This document shows positions 32,946 through 44,303 of a DNA stretch of 64,000 bases, piece after piece. Under the pieces are notes generated by a model. It saw only the letters and a program-made list of their open reading frames with translations, was not told the DNA's origin and searched no databases. Within the stretch, counting starts at the first letter, position 1; each line of letters begins with the position of its first letter. Position numbers and translations under genes: made by a program. This DNA comes from Scleroderma bovista (Eukaryota > Basidiomycota > Agaricomycetes > Boletales > Sclerodermataceae). The stretch covers positions 1 to 64,000 of the forward strand of contig JAYMGJ010000182.1 in the NCBI GenBank assembly GCA_037178675.1, written 5' to 3'.

Positions 32946-33175
32946 GTATTAATGCTGGGAAAAGTCTCCATTTAAACCATATTTAGGTGTATTTATGCTG
33001 AGAAAAGTTTCCATTCAACCCATATTTAGGTGTATTTATGCTGGGAAAGTCCACATTTAACCCCAATTTAGGTGTATTTATGCTGAGAAAAGTTTCCATT
33101 CAACCCATATTTAGGTCTATTCATCCTGGAGAAAGTGGTCAAATAAAGGTCCATTCACACTGGAGAAAGTTGTGC
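32946..33175. repeat. Tandem repeat, about 43-bp unit, five to six copies
   Basis: Units like GTGTATTTATGCTGAGAAAA followed by GTTTCCATTCAACCCATATT. The last copies are more diverged. Confidence 0.9.
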
Positions 33176-33479
33176 CTGGACCCCAGACACTCTGTTACAT
33201 CATGTCACATAGGTATATTAGTCATGGAGAAATGTATTTCTCCACCACTGTTCAATAGTGCCCTAAAGAATCCCCAGGCATGGCTCTGGCGAAAGGCCCA
33301 GGCTTGGGAGAATCCCCATGTATGGTACTGGTGAAAGCCCCAGCATTGGGGAATATCCATAAAACAAGACCTATTAAGTGGATACATCTGTAGAAGAATA
33401 TGACCTAATAGGTCCCCAAAGGGGGTTGACTGAAGTGCCATTAAAGCAAACATTTTTTATTGTATCAAGGTATGACATA

Positions 33480-34214
33480 GACTAAATACTATAGTAAATA
33501 AATTCCACCACCACCACTGCCATCATCGTGGGATCATCAACACAGGGTGGTGGATGGTAGTGGGTCAATGTCATCACTGTTGTCACATTGGTGGGCCAGT
33601 GTGGTGGTGGCCAGTGTCTCACGTTGTTGACACCGGTGATGGTCATCATCGACGCAGTTGGGTAGTGTTTGTGTTGTTGGCCGTTGTCGTCATGTTGGTG
33701 GTCGACAACGCCGCTGTCATCGTCGTCAGTGTTGGTGGCCATGTTGACAACATTGAGGGTGGGGTTGTCATCAATGCAGATGGTGGTGGGGACATCGTTG
33801 TCATTGTCGTCGGTGGCTGCATCGACGAGCCACCAACGACACAGGGGGTGGGGTGTCATCGTCATCACGTTGGTGGTGGCCATCGTTGTCCTTGACGCTG
33901 GTGGTGGAGTGGTGGTGGTGGGTGTCATCATCTTGCACTCGCCATCGCTGTCCTCGTCCTTGTCGCATTGTCCTTGTACCTTGTCACATTGTCCTCACTG
34001 TCATCATCCTGTCATCGTGGTCATCGCCATCCATGCGGGTGTTATTGATGGTGGGGTTGGGTGATGTGCTGGCGGTGGTTGTGTCGTCAACAGCTACAAC
34101 GCTGGGGCTGGTGTGGTCACCGTGGTGTTGGCATTGTCGACGATGACCAGTGTCGTTGTCATCGCTGCGGGTGCTGCAGGTGGTCGTTGTCAGTAGTGGT
34201 AGACGTGGTGCGAA
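33480..34214. repeat. GT-rich low-complexity tract (GTGGTGG/GTTGTC)
   Basis: Degenerate GTGGTGGTG, GTTGTCATC and GTCATCATC words over about 730 bp. Long ORFs here are composition artefacts. Confidence 0.8.
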
Positions 34215-34215
34215 G

Positions 34216-34325
34216 TACTTACCTTAGTGTACAGAACGCGGGACTTAGAAAAAAAGTTGGAGTTGTTGTGATTACAAATCATGTCACAACAACTCCAAAT
34301 ATTCTCTACATAAGTCCTGTGTCAC
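34216..34325. repeat. Hairpin / MITE-like inverted repeat
   Basis: A perfect 15-bp inverted repeat TTGGAGTTGTTGTGA / TCACAACAACTCCAA with a short loop (34257-34299). Outside it are imperfect arms GGGACTTAG / ATAAGTCCT. It sits at the switch from the GT-rich to the AC-rich tract. Confidence 0.65.
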
Positions 34326-35050
34326 CTCCGTCTCCCATTCAACCACGACGACGACACATGTCGACCACCACCACCCATGACCACGACTCATGATGACAAC
34401 CCCCTGCCCGTCGTCTCTGATGGACGACCACAGATGACGACAACCCCCATCCCAATGCCATCCAACAACAACAACCCCCAGCCTGTCCTCTCTGATGGAC
34501 AACCATGACCCCCATCCCAGCATCATCCAATGACGACGACCCCCAGCCCATCCTCTCTGACAGATGACCACCGATGACCACGACCCCCATCCCAGCACCC
34601 CCATCCCAGTGTTGTCCAACAACAACAACCCCCAGCCCATCGCCTCTGATGGACGATGATGACCCCCATCCCAGCACCCCCATCCCAGCGCCGTCCAACG
34701 CTGATGACGACTACCCCTACGTCACCTCTAACAGACGAAGACTGACGATAACCACCCCCATCCTGTCATCATCCAAGACAACAACAACAACAATGCCACC
34801 ACCACCAGCGACGACAACGACGCAGGCAACAGTGTCGACAATCACAATGATGATGACCAGCCCCAGCAATGATGACACCCCCTGCATTCCCCATCTCCAG
34901 CATGTTGCCCGAAGATGACGACAGTGTTCTCCCAGCCCCAGCATTGTCAACACAGCCATCACCCAGTGATGACGATGTCACTATCACCTACACCCACACC
35001 GGCCTTGATGACATGACCACTGCACTACCAGCATTGATGATGCCCCCCAA
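34326..35050. repeat. AC-rich low-complexity tract
   Basis: CGACGACCCCCATCCCAGC-type words repeat over about 700 bp, the strand opposite in bias to 33480-34214. No credible gene. Confidence 0.8.
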
Positions 35051-35179
35051 TTCATATATAATATATATTTGTTGTACTGTAGTATTTTTTTGTTCAGAAT
35101 TAATATAAATTTATTAGCATGAATATTGAATAAATTAAGTGGCAAAGGAATACAGATGGATACAGCTAATGGCCTGGCT

Positions 35180-35790
35180 GGTCTGGCTAATTTTAATAGT
35201 CTAATTGGTCTGACTGGTCTGAGTCTCTGAATTGTCTGGCCACTCTGGCCAGTCTTACTGATGTGACTTGTCTGGGTGGCCTGACTAGTCTGGTTGGTCT
35301 GGATTGTCTTAACTGTCTGACCAACTTACTATCTAAGGGGTCTGACAGGTCTGACAGTCTGGGTGATCTGATTTGGCTGGGTGGTCTGGATGGTCTGGAC
35401 AGTCTTGACTGTCTGACTGACTTACAGTCTGGGTGGTCTGACAGGTCTGACAGGTCTGAATGGTCTTCACTGGCTGACTGACTTATGATCTGGGTGGTCT
35501 GACAGGTCTGACAGGTCTGGATGGTTTTAACTGTCTGACTGACTTACTGCCTGACTGGTCTGGATTGTCTTAACTCTCTGACTGACTTACTGCCTGACTG
35601 GTCTGGATTGTCTTAACTCTCTGACTGACTTACTGTCTGGGTGGTCTGACTGGTCTGGAGTGGTCTGGACTGTCTGACTGTCTGACAGGCTGGCTGGTCT
35701 GGCTGGTCTGACTGGTCTGACTGGTCTGGTGGTCTGGAATGGCTTGACTGACTTATCTGTCTTATCCATCTTAACTGTCTGATTCCAGAC
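35180..35790. repeat. Minisatellite of GTCTGACTGG-like units
   Basis: About 600 bp of imperfect 10-bp TCTGACTGGT/TCTGGATGGT units with higher-order duplications, for example ACTTACTGCCTGACTGGTC twice near 35545 and 35588. Confidence 0.9.
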
Positions 35791-35819
35791 AATCCAGATG
35801 CTGTAAGAGAGTTAAGAGC

Positions 35820-36981
35820 AATTGTCACCTTGCTGATGTTGTTTAGACATGTTCTGATGTTCTGTGGGATGTTTGCAGGCTTTAACACACCTGTTTCGAT
35901 GCTGTGGGCATCTTTGTGCCCAGTCGATGTGTCTGTGTGGCTCCCAATGCCATCCGTCTCGTTGACGACACATTTTGTGTCACCAAAAGGTGAGTTTGGC
36001 GGTTTGGGGTCGTTGGGCACATTCTGATGATTTGCAGTGTGTGTGTAGCCATTTTCACGTCCGTTTTGACGCATTGGATGTCTGTGCATCCACCTGACAT
36101 GTCCGTCTGGCTCCCCAAGCCATCTGTCATGTCTACACTGTGTTTCATGTCTCCAGCACCCAGGTAAGTGGTTGGTTCATCACCATTACTTATACCACCT
36201 CTTTCAGCATTGTTTAATGCATTCAGGGCGTCTATCTCAACACTCAGGGTGTCTCTGTGTCCCATTGACATGTCCATGTGGCTCCTGATGCCATTCATCC
36301 CATCAACGGCACATTTCATGTCTCTAGCACCCAGGTACGTGCCTGCATTGACACAATGGCTTGGACCAGCCATTCCAGCTCTATTAGACACGTTCAGAGC
36401 GTCCGTTTGGGCTCTCAATGCATCTGTCTGACCCTCTGACGTCTCCACTCAGCTTCCAAGGCCATTTGTGCCATCTGTGCCATCTATGGCAAATTTCGTG
36501 CTTCCAGCTTCAAGGTGCATGTCTGGACTCCCACTACAGCTGATCCTAGTCATTTCAGTGTTGTATGACACATTCAATGCATCTGCCGAGTCTTTCGACT
36601 CATCCACCTGGCCATGCGATAGATTGGTTCAGCATTCAGGGCTGTTTGTGTCGTCTGTGTGCCAATGCATGCACGCAAGGCATACTCGTGGTATTTCACT
36701 GCTGTCTGGCTTTTCCGACTCAATGGATATGGTAATGAGTGCATCCGACTCGTTTGAGATGGCGGTGAGCTTCTGGGGCTTAGATTGCCTGCTCAAACTT
36801 GGTGTATAGCTGTTTTCAGCACCACCAATGCTTGCCCCTTCAAGTGGTGATCTTTGCCATCTGGGTAGGTTGATTTTGGGCTTTGGGTGCCCATTTGAGC
36901 ACTGTGTGATGTGTTTGCATGTCCGATTGGCAAAGATATGTTTTGTGTTGACTTATGCTGATGTTTCACAGTCTTTATAGG
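35820..36981 (-). pseudogene. Degenerate tandem coding repeats of the gag-like element
   Basis: The minus strand encodes imperfect repeats of about 55-60 residues. Recurring patterns are LGARDMKCAVDGMNGIRS, HMDMSMGHRDTLS and VEIDALNALNNAE, broken by stops. It follows the gag-like ORF at 36982-37767 in the same direction. On the opposite strand each unit happens to contain CAGGTAAGT..TTTCAG-like boundaries; I read these as fortuitous. Function unknown. The same unit recurs at 16.1-16.8 and 61.3-63.7 kb. Confidence 0.55.
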
Positions 36982-37767
36982 TCATGTTCGCGAGAGTGGG
37001 ACTGGGCCATTGCCTGTCGACATCTCAGATGTCCTGTCTGCCAAATTGGGGGCTGGCAAAGCCATTTTGTCGTTCTGATTTACCTTGCGTGTGGTGCGCT
37101 GCCACTGCTGTCCACTCTCAGCTGTCTCCTGGTTGTCTCCCCTTGACATACCATCCAGCACATTTGGCGGTTCTGCCAGGTCTTTAGGGTAATTAATTGT
37201 ACCGTTTGTACTGGGGATGTTGGAGATACCAGCTGGCAAGTTGCTGCTGGATTTCTCATTGTGGAATTCAGTCATTTTGAGCTTGGACGGACAACTACTA
37301 TGGTCTTCATCACAATCTGTGTCGTGTGCAACTTCTGCAGCTGTGCCAGCTTGTTCAACATCTTTTCCTTCAACAATGTCTGTGGTGTGCACTGACTCAG
37401 TGCTGTCCAACGTTGAGTGCGAGTCCTCTCGGAGAGGCTCGTCTTTGACGCTCTGTTCCACTGGCAGCTTGATAGCTATAGGTTCGTGGTCACCAAAGAT
37501 GGCTGCAAGGTGGCTGAAGAGAGTGTGGGCGAGCTCATGGTGCACAAGTCGCTCGAGAAGAGAATCTGTAATCACTTCAAGTATAATAAACTTTGCCATT
37601 GCATTAGACAAGTTCCAAGCTTCGAGTTCATGTGAATCAACTGGTTTTGGTGTTGCACCTGCGAGGTGGCTGACTACACCTTCCGCAGCTGTGCTATCAA
37701 GGATATGCACATGGTAAATTTTCCAGTTTTGATTTTCTCGTGTGAGTTCAGGGAGTTCGAGGACCAT
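36982..37767 (-). CDS. gag: Gag-like protein of an LTR element (261 codons)
   Basis: Open from the ATG at 37767 to 36982. The N-terminal block (TRENQNWKIYHVHILD..AWNLSNAMAKFIILEVITDSL..HELAHTLFSHL) matches the Copia gag pattern in which a substrate-like W-K-x-x-x motif precedes helices. After about residue 110 it becomes acidic and Ser/Thr-rich and leads into the repeat region. Only 72 nt separate the ATG from a primer-binding site (37840-37851), which links it to the LTR at 37852-38140. No protease, integrase or reverse transcriptase is seen downstream, so the element is truncated or non-autonomous. Confidence 0.65.
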   Translation of the reverse strand: MVLELPELTRENQNWKIYHVHILDSTAAEGVVSHLAGATPKPVDSHELEAWNLSNAMAKFIILEVITDSLLERLVHHELAHTLFSHLAAIFGDHEPIAIKLPVEQSVKDEPLREDSHSTLDSTESVHTTDIVEGKDVEQAGTAAEVAHDTDCDEDHSSCPSKLKMTEFHNEKSSSNLPAGISNIPSTNGTINYPKDLAEPPNVLDGMSRGDNQETAESGQQWQRTTRKVNQNDKMALPAPNLADRTSEMSTGNGPVPLSRT

Positions 37768-37839
37768 TTCACTTGATCTTTTCGAGGTAGGGATAAATCC
37801 TTTTTTTCACAAGTCTGCTTCTTCCTTTAGGCAAGAGCA

Positions 37840-37851
37840 GGGCTCATAACC
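37840..37851 (-). promoter_or_regulatory. Primer-binding site, iMet half-tRNA type
   Basis: GGTTATGAGCCC on the minus strand, identical to those of Copia A and B, immediately inside the LTR at 37852. Confidence 0.8.
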
Positions 37852-38140
37852 TCTTGGAAAAAGTGTGTTGGGGGGTTGCTGCAGTGGACCTAGAGGACAG
37901 AAGCTATGGTAGGAAATTGGTAACCCTGTAGTGACCTCAGTAGATGTTCAAGCTACTAATATTAGAGTAGTACCTGTAGTGACTACTACAAGTGAGTAAG
38001 TGTAGAAATGAGTGTGTAAAGGACTACTTACCCTCAGTAGATGTTCAAGCTACTGAGGGACTAATAAGAAATACTACTGTGTATGTGCACTCGAAAGGCT
38101 TATGTAAGCCACGTGGTCTCACGCTAAGTACCTAGTAACA
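37852..38140 (-). repeat. Putative 5' LTR of the gag-like element
   Basis: 289 bp between the primer-binding site and TGTTACTAGGTACTTAG (minus-strand start). It contains a duplicated CCTCAGTAGATGTTCAAGC. The matching 3' LTR was not found in the window, so its left edge rests on the primer-binding site. It ends AAGA rather than CA. Confidence 0.6.
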
Positions 38141-38339
38141 TGTGCTGGTTAATTTACAACAAGCCCTGCTTTGCTTTGCTTCGGCGGTGTGGTTTATTCA
38201 GAGCAGATTGAACTGTTATGTTTGTATGGAAAATACACAAAAGTAGAATATGTTAAGTCAAGAGTTCGTGATAAGTGACATTTAGCGTTGTTGACTGTCT
38301 GGGTGGAAGATAAATGCATGCATGGGATTGGTGTCAAAT

Positions 38340-40650
38340 GCGTGACATCGCAGTATATAGCTGTCCATGAGAGAAAACAGGTGTAGTGAGATCAACACCA
38401 ACACAGTCAAGGGTAAGGCCTTGGCAGCTGTTAAATGTTGTTGCATATGCAGGAGCAAGTGGGAATTGGCGACATAGAAGAGTATGATCTGAGTGTAGTG
38501 TGTGGGTGAAGCATATTCATGGAATTAAAATGTCATTGGCATCGAGGGAAGTTCCATCTGCAAGATCTTGGAGGATGTGCACAGTTATTGTTAAGATAAA
38601 CCACAGAGGAGCACTCTTGTGCCCAGTGTCAGAGACTAAATTATGAGAAGAAGCTACAGAGTACAGACCTTGTGCCCAGTGTCAGAGACTGAAGAGAAGA
38701 GACTCTGGGCACGAAAATTTTAAGTATACAAACAAAGCAAACACAGAAAAACAATGTAACACAAGAGCCACAAATCACCTGACCAACCTGGAAAGGAAAC
38801 AGCTGAAGTAATCACTGCAAATGCGCCACATAACACCACAAGAGTGCACAAACACTCAATATCAACAGTTATTAGTCGAGTGCCAATGGCAGTGACAATG
38901 ACACAACTGTTTTTCACAAATGTGAGATCAATGGAAAAGTTGTGCATCAGTCAGTATATTGCATTGACTTTGATCATGAGAGTGTGTGATGGCAAACCTG
39001 GGGGGGTATGTAGAGCAAAGTAATTGAGAACACTGTCGGGAGGTATTAAACTGGTATCGTTAGCTTCTTGTAGGCTGTCAGCAGCAAGGTATGTGCGTTG
39101 TATGCCTTCTACATGTGAGGTTACATTATGATTATAGTTGTCAACTTGTGCATTCATTGGACAAAGTATTGCACATTTTAGACATGATTTGGGATCAGCA
39201 ATGATATTCGGAGGGTACACAAAGTTGATGAGATTTTTGATGTTCGTAACAGAGGATAAGATGTTCAGTGAGATTTCAGGTCCGACACCATCTCCTATTT
39301 CATCTACAAATGAAGACAATTTGAGATCTTGTGTGTTCCATATAGGGGCATGGAGACAGAATATTTTGAACAGTGGCCAAAGTGGCAAAGACTTGATAGA
39401 AGCATCAACAACTTCTGGATGTGTTCCACCACGAATAACTGGGCATGTTTGGCAGATGTCACTGAGTAGGATAATTATCTTTCCACCAAATGGGGTTGTA
39501 TTCTCCATGACGTTTCGGCAGACTTCTTCGACGCAGCCAAGTACAGGTTGATTGGCCATAGGAGCCTCATCCCAGATAATTGCAGATGCAGATCGTATAA
39601 GTTCACCATGTGCATCAATTGGGGTGATTGGTGATTGTAGCATTTCACTCTTGTCATTTACAGGGACCTATGTAAGTTCAGATACTGGGAACAAAACTTT
39701 TTAGGACATGTGATGTTTACCTTGAACATAGAATGAGTTGTTCTCCCACCTGCATATAGTTGAGCTGCAAATGCGGCTGTGGCAGTAGGTAGAACAATTT
39801 GTCCCAGAGATCACAACTTATCACAAAGTGCATTTACGAGGTATGTCTTCCATGGCTGGCTTTACCATCGATAAAGGCAAGGAGGGGTTGTTTGTTGATG
39901 GAAGCATCAATAATATGGTCGAAGATGGATGCTTGTTCACATGACATAGACAACCTGGCAGTATTTGCACGTTCAGATAAGGATGGGATTTGAAAGCCCC
40001 ATCGAAGAATTTCATGTAGAATTTCAGTCGATTGAGTGCCATTAGGTAATGACAATCCATAGTCAGATGGTGTTTGTCTGAATTCTTCAAGTAACTTCAT
40101 GATGTCATGTAGCGCATGGGTAATGCCAATGTCAGTATTGTTTCAACATTGGAGAATGTGATCCATGGCCATAGGGGAGCTGTATGTATTTCATAATGAA
40201 AGTGGTGTTGTGATGCAGTCGTTAACCAAGAGATGAACAAATAGTACACGGAGCTGATGAGGTGTCTTCAACATAATAATGGCTTCTTGTATTGCCAATT
40301 CAGCCTCGTTGTGATCTGCAAAAAGACCCATTGCCATTGCGGCTTCTTGGAAAGTCGAATGGACTTCTCCTGCCACAGTATGTGCACTTTCAAAGGACAG
40401 AGGAGGTCAATGTTGTTATATTGTATGAAGATAAAATATTTCTCCTTCTGATGGGCACACAGGTTGAAGTCAACAGAGATGTAAATGGGAGTGGTCACGT
40501 TGAATGATGAGCATTTGTGGGGATCCAGTAATGGACATTCGTTCATAGAAGGAGGAACCACAGCAAGTGTAGTCATGTTTAGTGAGTCAGAAAAGGCTGA
40601 AGTATTGGCTGTATGTTATGTCATCAAAATTCTGTTGATGTCCTGTCTTG
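38340..40650 (-). pseudogene. Helitron Pif1-like helicase part
   Basis: After the LTR the frame resumes with FDDITYSQYFSLF, then a TGA where CGA fits. The helicase starts near 40100. The Walker A site has decayed to FIDGKASHGRHTS, losing the GxGKT. Other motifs are LPTATAAFAAQLYAGGRTTH, WDEAPMA (Walker B), LLSDICQTCPVI and, after the second LTR (38589-38867), [15 protein letters not shown] and [13 protein letters not shown] near 38350. Pif1-like helicases unwind DNA during Helitron transposition. Several stops are present. Confidence 0.88.
38589..38867 (-). mobile_element. Solo Copia-2 LTR (long form) in the helicase
   Basis: 279 bp, TGTTGATATTGAGTG..CTTAACA on the minus strand, with exact GTTAT duplications (38584-38588, 38868-38872). 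Confidence 0.95.
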
Positions 40651-40655
40651 CCAAT

Positions 40656-41000
40656 TGAGACGACCCTAGGCAAACACCAAGGATCCAACCACACGCTAAG
40701 ACTCTGAGAGGATAGGATGTGAGTATCTAGAGCAAAGACCCAAAATGAGCTCAAATGGGGAGCCTCTGGGTGCTGGATTGCACAGTATATATACTACTAT
40801 ACACGAGGGCTATGCGAGGCTGTCCATGAGGCTACGTGCAGGTAGAAGGCTATGTAATGACATCACTGTGGAGCTAAGGCTATGCGTAATGATGTCAAGG
40901 GTGGCAGCGTGTACAGCATGAGGCACAGGTCTAGACTAGGTAGATAAGATAAACACTATCTAATCACAGATTAGATAAGATAAAAAGTTGGTTCGTAACA
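40656..41000 (-). mobile_element. Solo Gypsy-type LTR in the Helitron
   Basis: 345 bp with TG..CA ends and exact CCAAT duplications (40651-40655, 41001-41005). Relative of 1494-1872; contains TATATATACTAC. It separates the Rep core from the linker. Confidence 0.95.
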
Positions 41001-42805
41001 CCAATGAACATTCCATTGGGTCGAATAAAATAACAGAAAAGAAGTGACAATGTGCTTCCTTTTCTGCCATTGTGGTGATATTGGTGGTGAGACTGTGAAT
41101 GCAGCATGTGGATACATCCTTCATTATCAACTGTTGTTGTTGTTTGTAATGGGCAAGGATACTTAAAACGACATTTGCATGAACCATCAGGAAGTTCTTG
41201 TTGACAATATTTTGAAAGAGGACGATCAAGGGATGGGTGGCGGTGTAGCATAAAAGTTCGGACAAGATTAGCATCTTCAGGATCGGAAGGCATTTCAGCA
41301 GATACAATAGAATCAATGTCATTCAGATTGTGGCAGGAAGATCCATATTTCATGAGGATATGGGCATGCGGTAGACCACGTTTTTGGAACTCAACACTAT
41401 GAATGGAATATATTTGTTTTCCTGCATTCATAAACATAGTTTTAAGGGCCTTGAGCAGGAGAGTTGATTTCTGTTTGAATACACATGCCATGATGATGGG
41501 GACATCAGTAAATGTTTGTCCTGGTAGAAGTTTTGACTGTATTTCGGGCCATTGCATATTGCAGGTCATCGTGACAAAGAAGGTTGGATTGCCAAGGGTT
41601 GCTGCGATTGCGAGTGAATCTACAATCTGATTTGAAACCCATCGTTTGGATCCCAGGAATGATGAGGGTAAGTAAATGTTTTCCAATGGTTGTGTATCAT
41701 CGGGGTGTTCCATAAGTTCTGCATCTTCCTTCCGAATACGTAGCTGGTTTTGATGGATATAGCTGAGACGGCATTCTAAGTCTCTACTGAACATGTCCAC
41801 AGCATATTCATTGGTGAGATGGCCAAAGATTTGAAAGTGGGTTCTTGCAGAAGACATGCACGATAATGCCACATTTGTGTGGTAGGAGGGTTTTCTCCAT
41901 ATTCAATTAATGCTGATATGGGAGGAAAATTGCCAAAAGTTTATTTTATAAATATCTGATATATACAGTGTATGATGTACATGACTCAGGATGGATGGTG
42001 GTAGCACTCCTATTCACCAATCCCCATCCAAGTGTACCATGAGGGAAAAGTAGAGGGTATGCAAGTGGTTCCCAGAGCCGACTGATAGTTGGAATTGTTT
42101 GGGTATGGCCATTTAGGCATGAGATGACTAAATGTCACAGATTAAGTTCAGCTCGAGTCATGTTGTTCATTGACATTACAGCCACAATTTCGTGGCCAGA
42201 ATCAATGAGGATGAGTTCTGCTGTAGGACAATCCAATGGTGATAAAAGACTGAGATGTCTTAGATTCTGTATGAAAGGGTTGACAGAAAGAAATGCACGA
42301 CAGACAGAAGGGATCCAGTCGAGTGGTGTTGAAGCAGCAAGGTCACTGTATGGTGTGTTGTCAATGAAACTGTCAAAAAGTAACCATCAGATGGCAGAGT
42401 TGTGATGTGTGGGATGGATACAGTGGTAGATACAACCTTGATTGCAAAAAATCCAGGTGGACCCAAAAGTTCAGGGAAAGCATGTGTAGTTTCAAGTGAT
42501 GTGAACGAGAAGATGAGATTAAGGACTCTGGATAGCATTGAAATTTGTGGGTGGGTCATAATGGCTTCCATTTCTGGTGGAAGCAGCAGAAGGGGTAGTA
42601 CATCATGATAGCATGAACCATTTGGTCCACAGCAAAATCCAGATTCTTCGCCTGTGAGTAATTCAATATCACATGTTTTACATATATGAAGTTGGCCTTT
42701 GCGACGTTCACCCCATGTCAATGTAGAAGTAGAGATTGGTCCTATTAACCAGACTGGAGATGCTGATGTCATTATTTCTTTAAAGTGTATTGTAATGGGT
42801 ATCAA
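41001..42805 (-). pseudogene. Helitron Rep part
   Basis: At 42805-42260 the reading contains TGEESGFCCGPNG, LLLPPEMEAIMTHPQIS and LNLIFSFTSLETTHAFPELLG, typical of fungal Helitron N-termini. A frameshift follows. At 41872-41001 is the Helitron-like N/Rep core. FFVTMTCNMQWPEI and FQKRGLPHAHILM provide the HUH motif that nicks DNA in rolling-circle transposition. The two-tyrosine motif was not securely found in the broken part. It is cut by the solo LTR at 41000. Confidence 0.88.
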
Positions 42806-43205
42806 GTTGAATGGTTAATGCACAGAAACCTACCCTAGATGGTTGGTCTTGAAAGATGTGATGATAAAACTGGGGCGTATACTGTCGTCTTGTGAATAAC
42901 ACAGAGTTTAAACTGTATTTTGTGGTGTAGGTGGTGCACGCACGATCATTTGGATGATTGCTTGTTCATTGAACTTCATCAGGAAAATGGGGAGGTGCTG
43001 GCATGACCAGCTAAATCTTACAAATAAATGTCAACATACTATAGATGGATAATGGATGAGCATCCATTATCCTCTGATGATCAAGCTGGCACCAGAAAGT
43101 TGTGTGGCTGATTCCCTAACACCAGAAAGATGGCTCAGTGATGAGGGTATATACCTGCAGGTAGACTTTTTGTGAGTTTACAAGGCATTATCCTTTTGCC
43201 TATAG
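42806..43205. other. No gene seen (possible Helitron 5' flank)
   Basis: No supported ORF. The Helitron 5' terminus should lie here, but I could not define it. Confidence 0.35.
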
Positions 43206-43445
43206 CCTGACATCCATTGATAATGTGAGTGTCACAATGTTATTTTTCTGAACAGGGATTATCTAAAGATGTTATTATGCCATTCTGTGGTAATGCTATG
43301 GCCTTCACTGATCAGACAGTTATCATCCTGATATCCATTGGAGATACAAGTGCAATAATTTTGTTACTATGAATAAGGATTATCTACTCATTGTGTCATT
43401 CCATGGTAATGCTATGGCATTCACTGACCAGCCCATTACCACCTG
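43206..43445. repeat. Tandem duplication, about 120 bp, two copies
   Basis: TGACATCCATTGATAATG and TGATATCCATTGGAGATA start two imperfect copies sharing GGTAATGCTATGGC and TTCACTGA. Confidence 0.8.
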
Positions 43446-43447
43446 AT

Positions 43448-43680
43448 AGGCAAGAGCATGGGTATGGGTACTGCTCAGGTACAGGTGCAACTCAGAAGGC
43501 TGACTTCAAGTCAAATAACTTGTAATGTTCAACATGCAGATGTCAAGGGCATGACCCAGACCCATACCCACCCATACCCATACCCTTCAACCCGCAGGTA
43601 AGTATCATTCACACAGGTAGTACAAGGGTGTAAACCCACAGCAGGTACTAGTGATACCCACCTGTGGGTGTTCTTTCTAG
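43448..43680. repeat. Palindromic GGGTATGGGT/ACCCATACCC repeat, copy 2
   Basis: Starts AAGAGCATGGGTATGGGT and contains ACCCATACCCACCCATACCC. Related to 15535-15680. Possibly MITE-like. Confidence 0.4.
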
Positions 43681-44033
43681 ATTCAACAAAGTTAATAGGC
43701 TATTACTTATGTATCTACACACTAGTCTGGTGGATGGTGGGGACGGGGCATTGAAGAGGGTGGTGTCACACACCAAACGTGTTTGGTACTGTGGACATGG
43801 AGAAAGTTAGCTGATGAAATTAATGTGAAGAACACACCCAAGATCTGCTGAAAGATTGTCCCAACTTGAGAGATACAGACAGCTCTGCAAAGTCAAGACT
43901 ATGCTGATGCAAGAAATGAATGCCAATGCTGACAGTCATCTATTGCATGAGAACTGCCAAGAAGCAGAAGAATCCAAGGAATGATGATCATTTCAGTATG
44001 AGAGAGGAATGCAACCTACTGCAGTCCAACTCC

Positions 44034-44303
44034 TGTTAAGATAAACCACAAATGAGCACTCCAGTGCCCAGTGTCAGAGACTGAATTCAGAGGATAGCTA
44101 CAGGATACAGACCTAGTGCCCAGTGTCAGAGACTGAAGAGAAGAGACTCTGGGCACGAAAATTTCAACTATACAAACAAAGCAAACAAAGAGAAACAAAG
44201 GAAAACATAAGCCACTAATCATGTGATGATCCATGAAAGGAAGGAGCTGAAGTAATCACTAAAAAAGGTGTCCATAAGTACAACAAAACACTCAATACCA
44301 ACA
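44034..44303 (-). mobile_element. Solo Copia-2 LTR
   Basis: 270 bp (9 bp shorter than the long form, lost near GAGTGCACA), with exact ACTCC duplications (44029-44033, 44304-44308). Confidence 0.95.

Larger units (their letters stand above)
38340..42805 (-). mobile_element. Broken Helitron (Rep-helicase), split by two solo LTRs
   Basis: Minus-strand order: N-terminal Cys-rich region, Rep (HUH) domain, linker, Pif1-like helicase. It is interrupted by solo LTRs at 40656-41000 and 38589-38867, plus frameshifts and stops. The exact 5' TC and 3' CTRR ends were not identified; a GC-rich GCCGAAGCAAAGCAAAGC stretch lies beyond the helicase near 38180. Confidence 0.88.

Noticed and set aside
32937..33175. 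CRISPR array
   Set aside because: Direct tandem units without unique spacers, in a eukaryotic context.
33482..34064. ORFs of 113-149 codons on both strands
   Set aside because: All arise from GT/AC low-complexity repeats with no conserved order.
35990..36560. Plus-strand exon-intron repeats with GTAAGT..TTTCAG boundaries
   Set aside because: The minus-strand reading matches the repeat family linked to the gag-like ORF and to copies elsewhere. The plus-strand splice words seem to be fixed by the repeat sequence.
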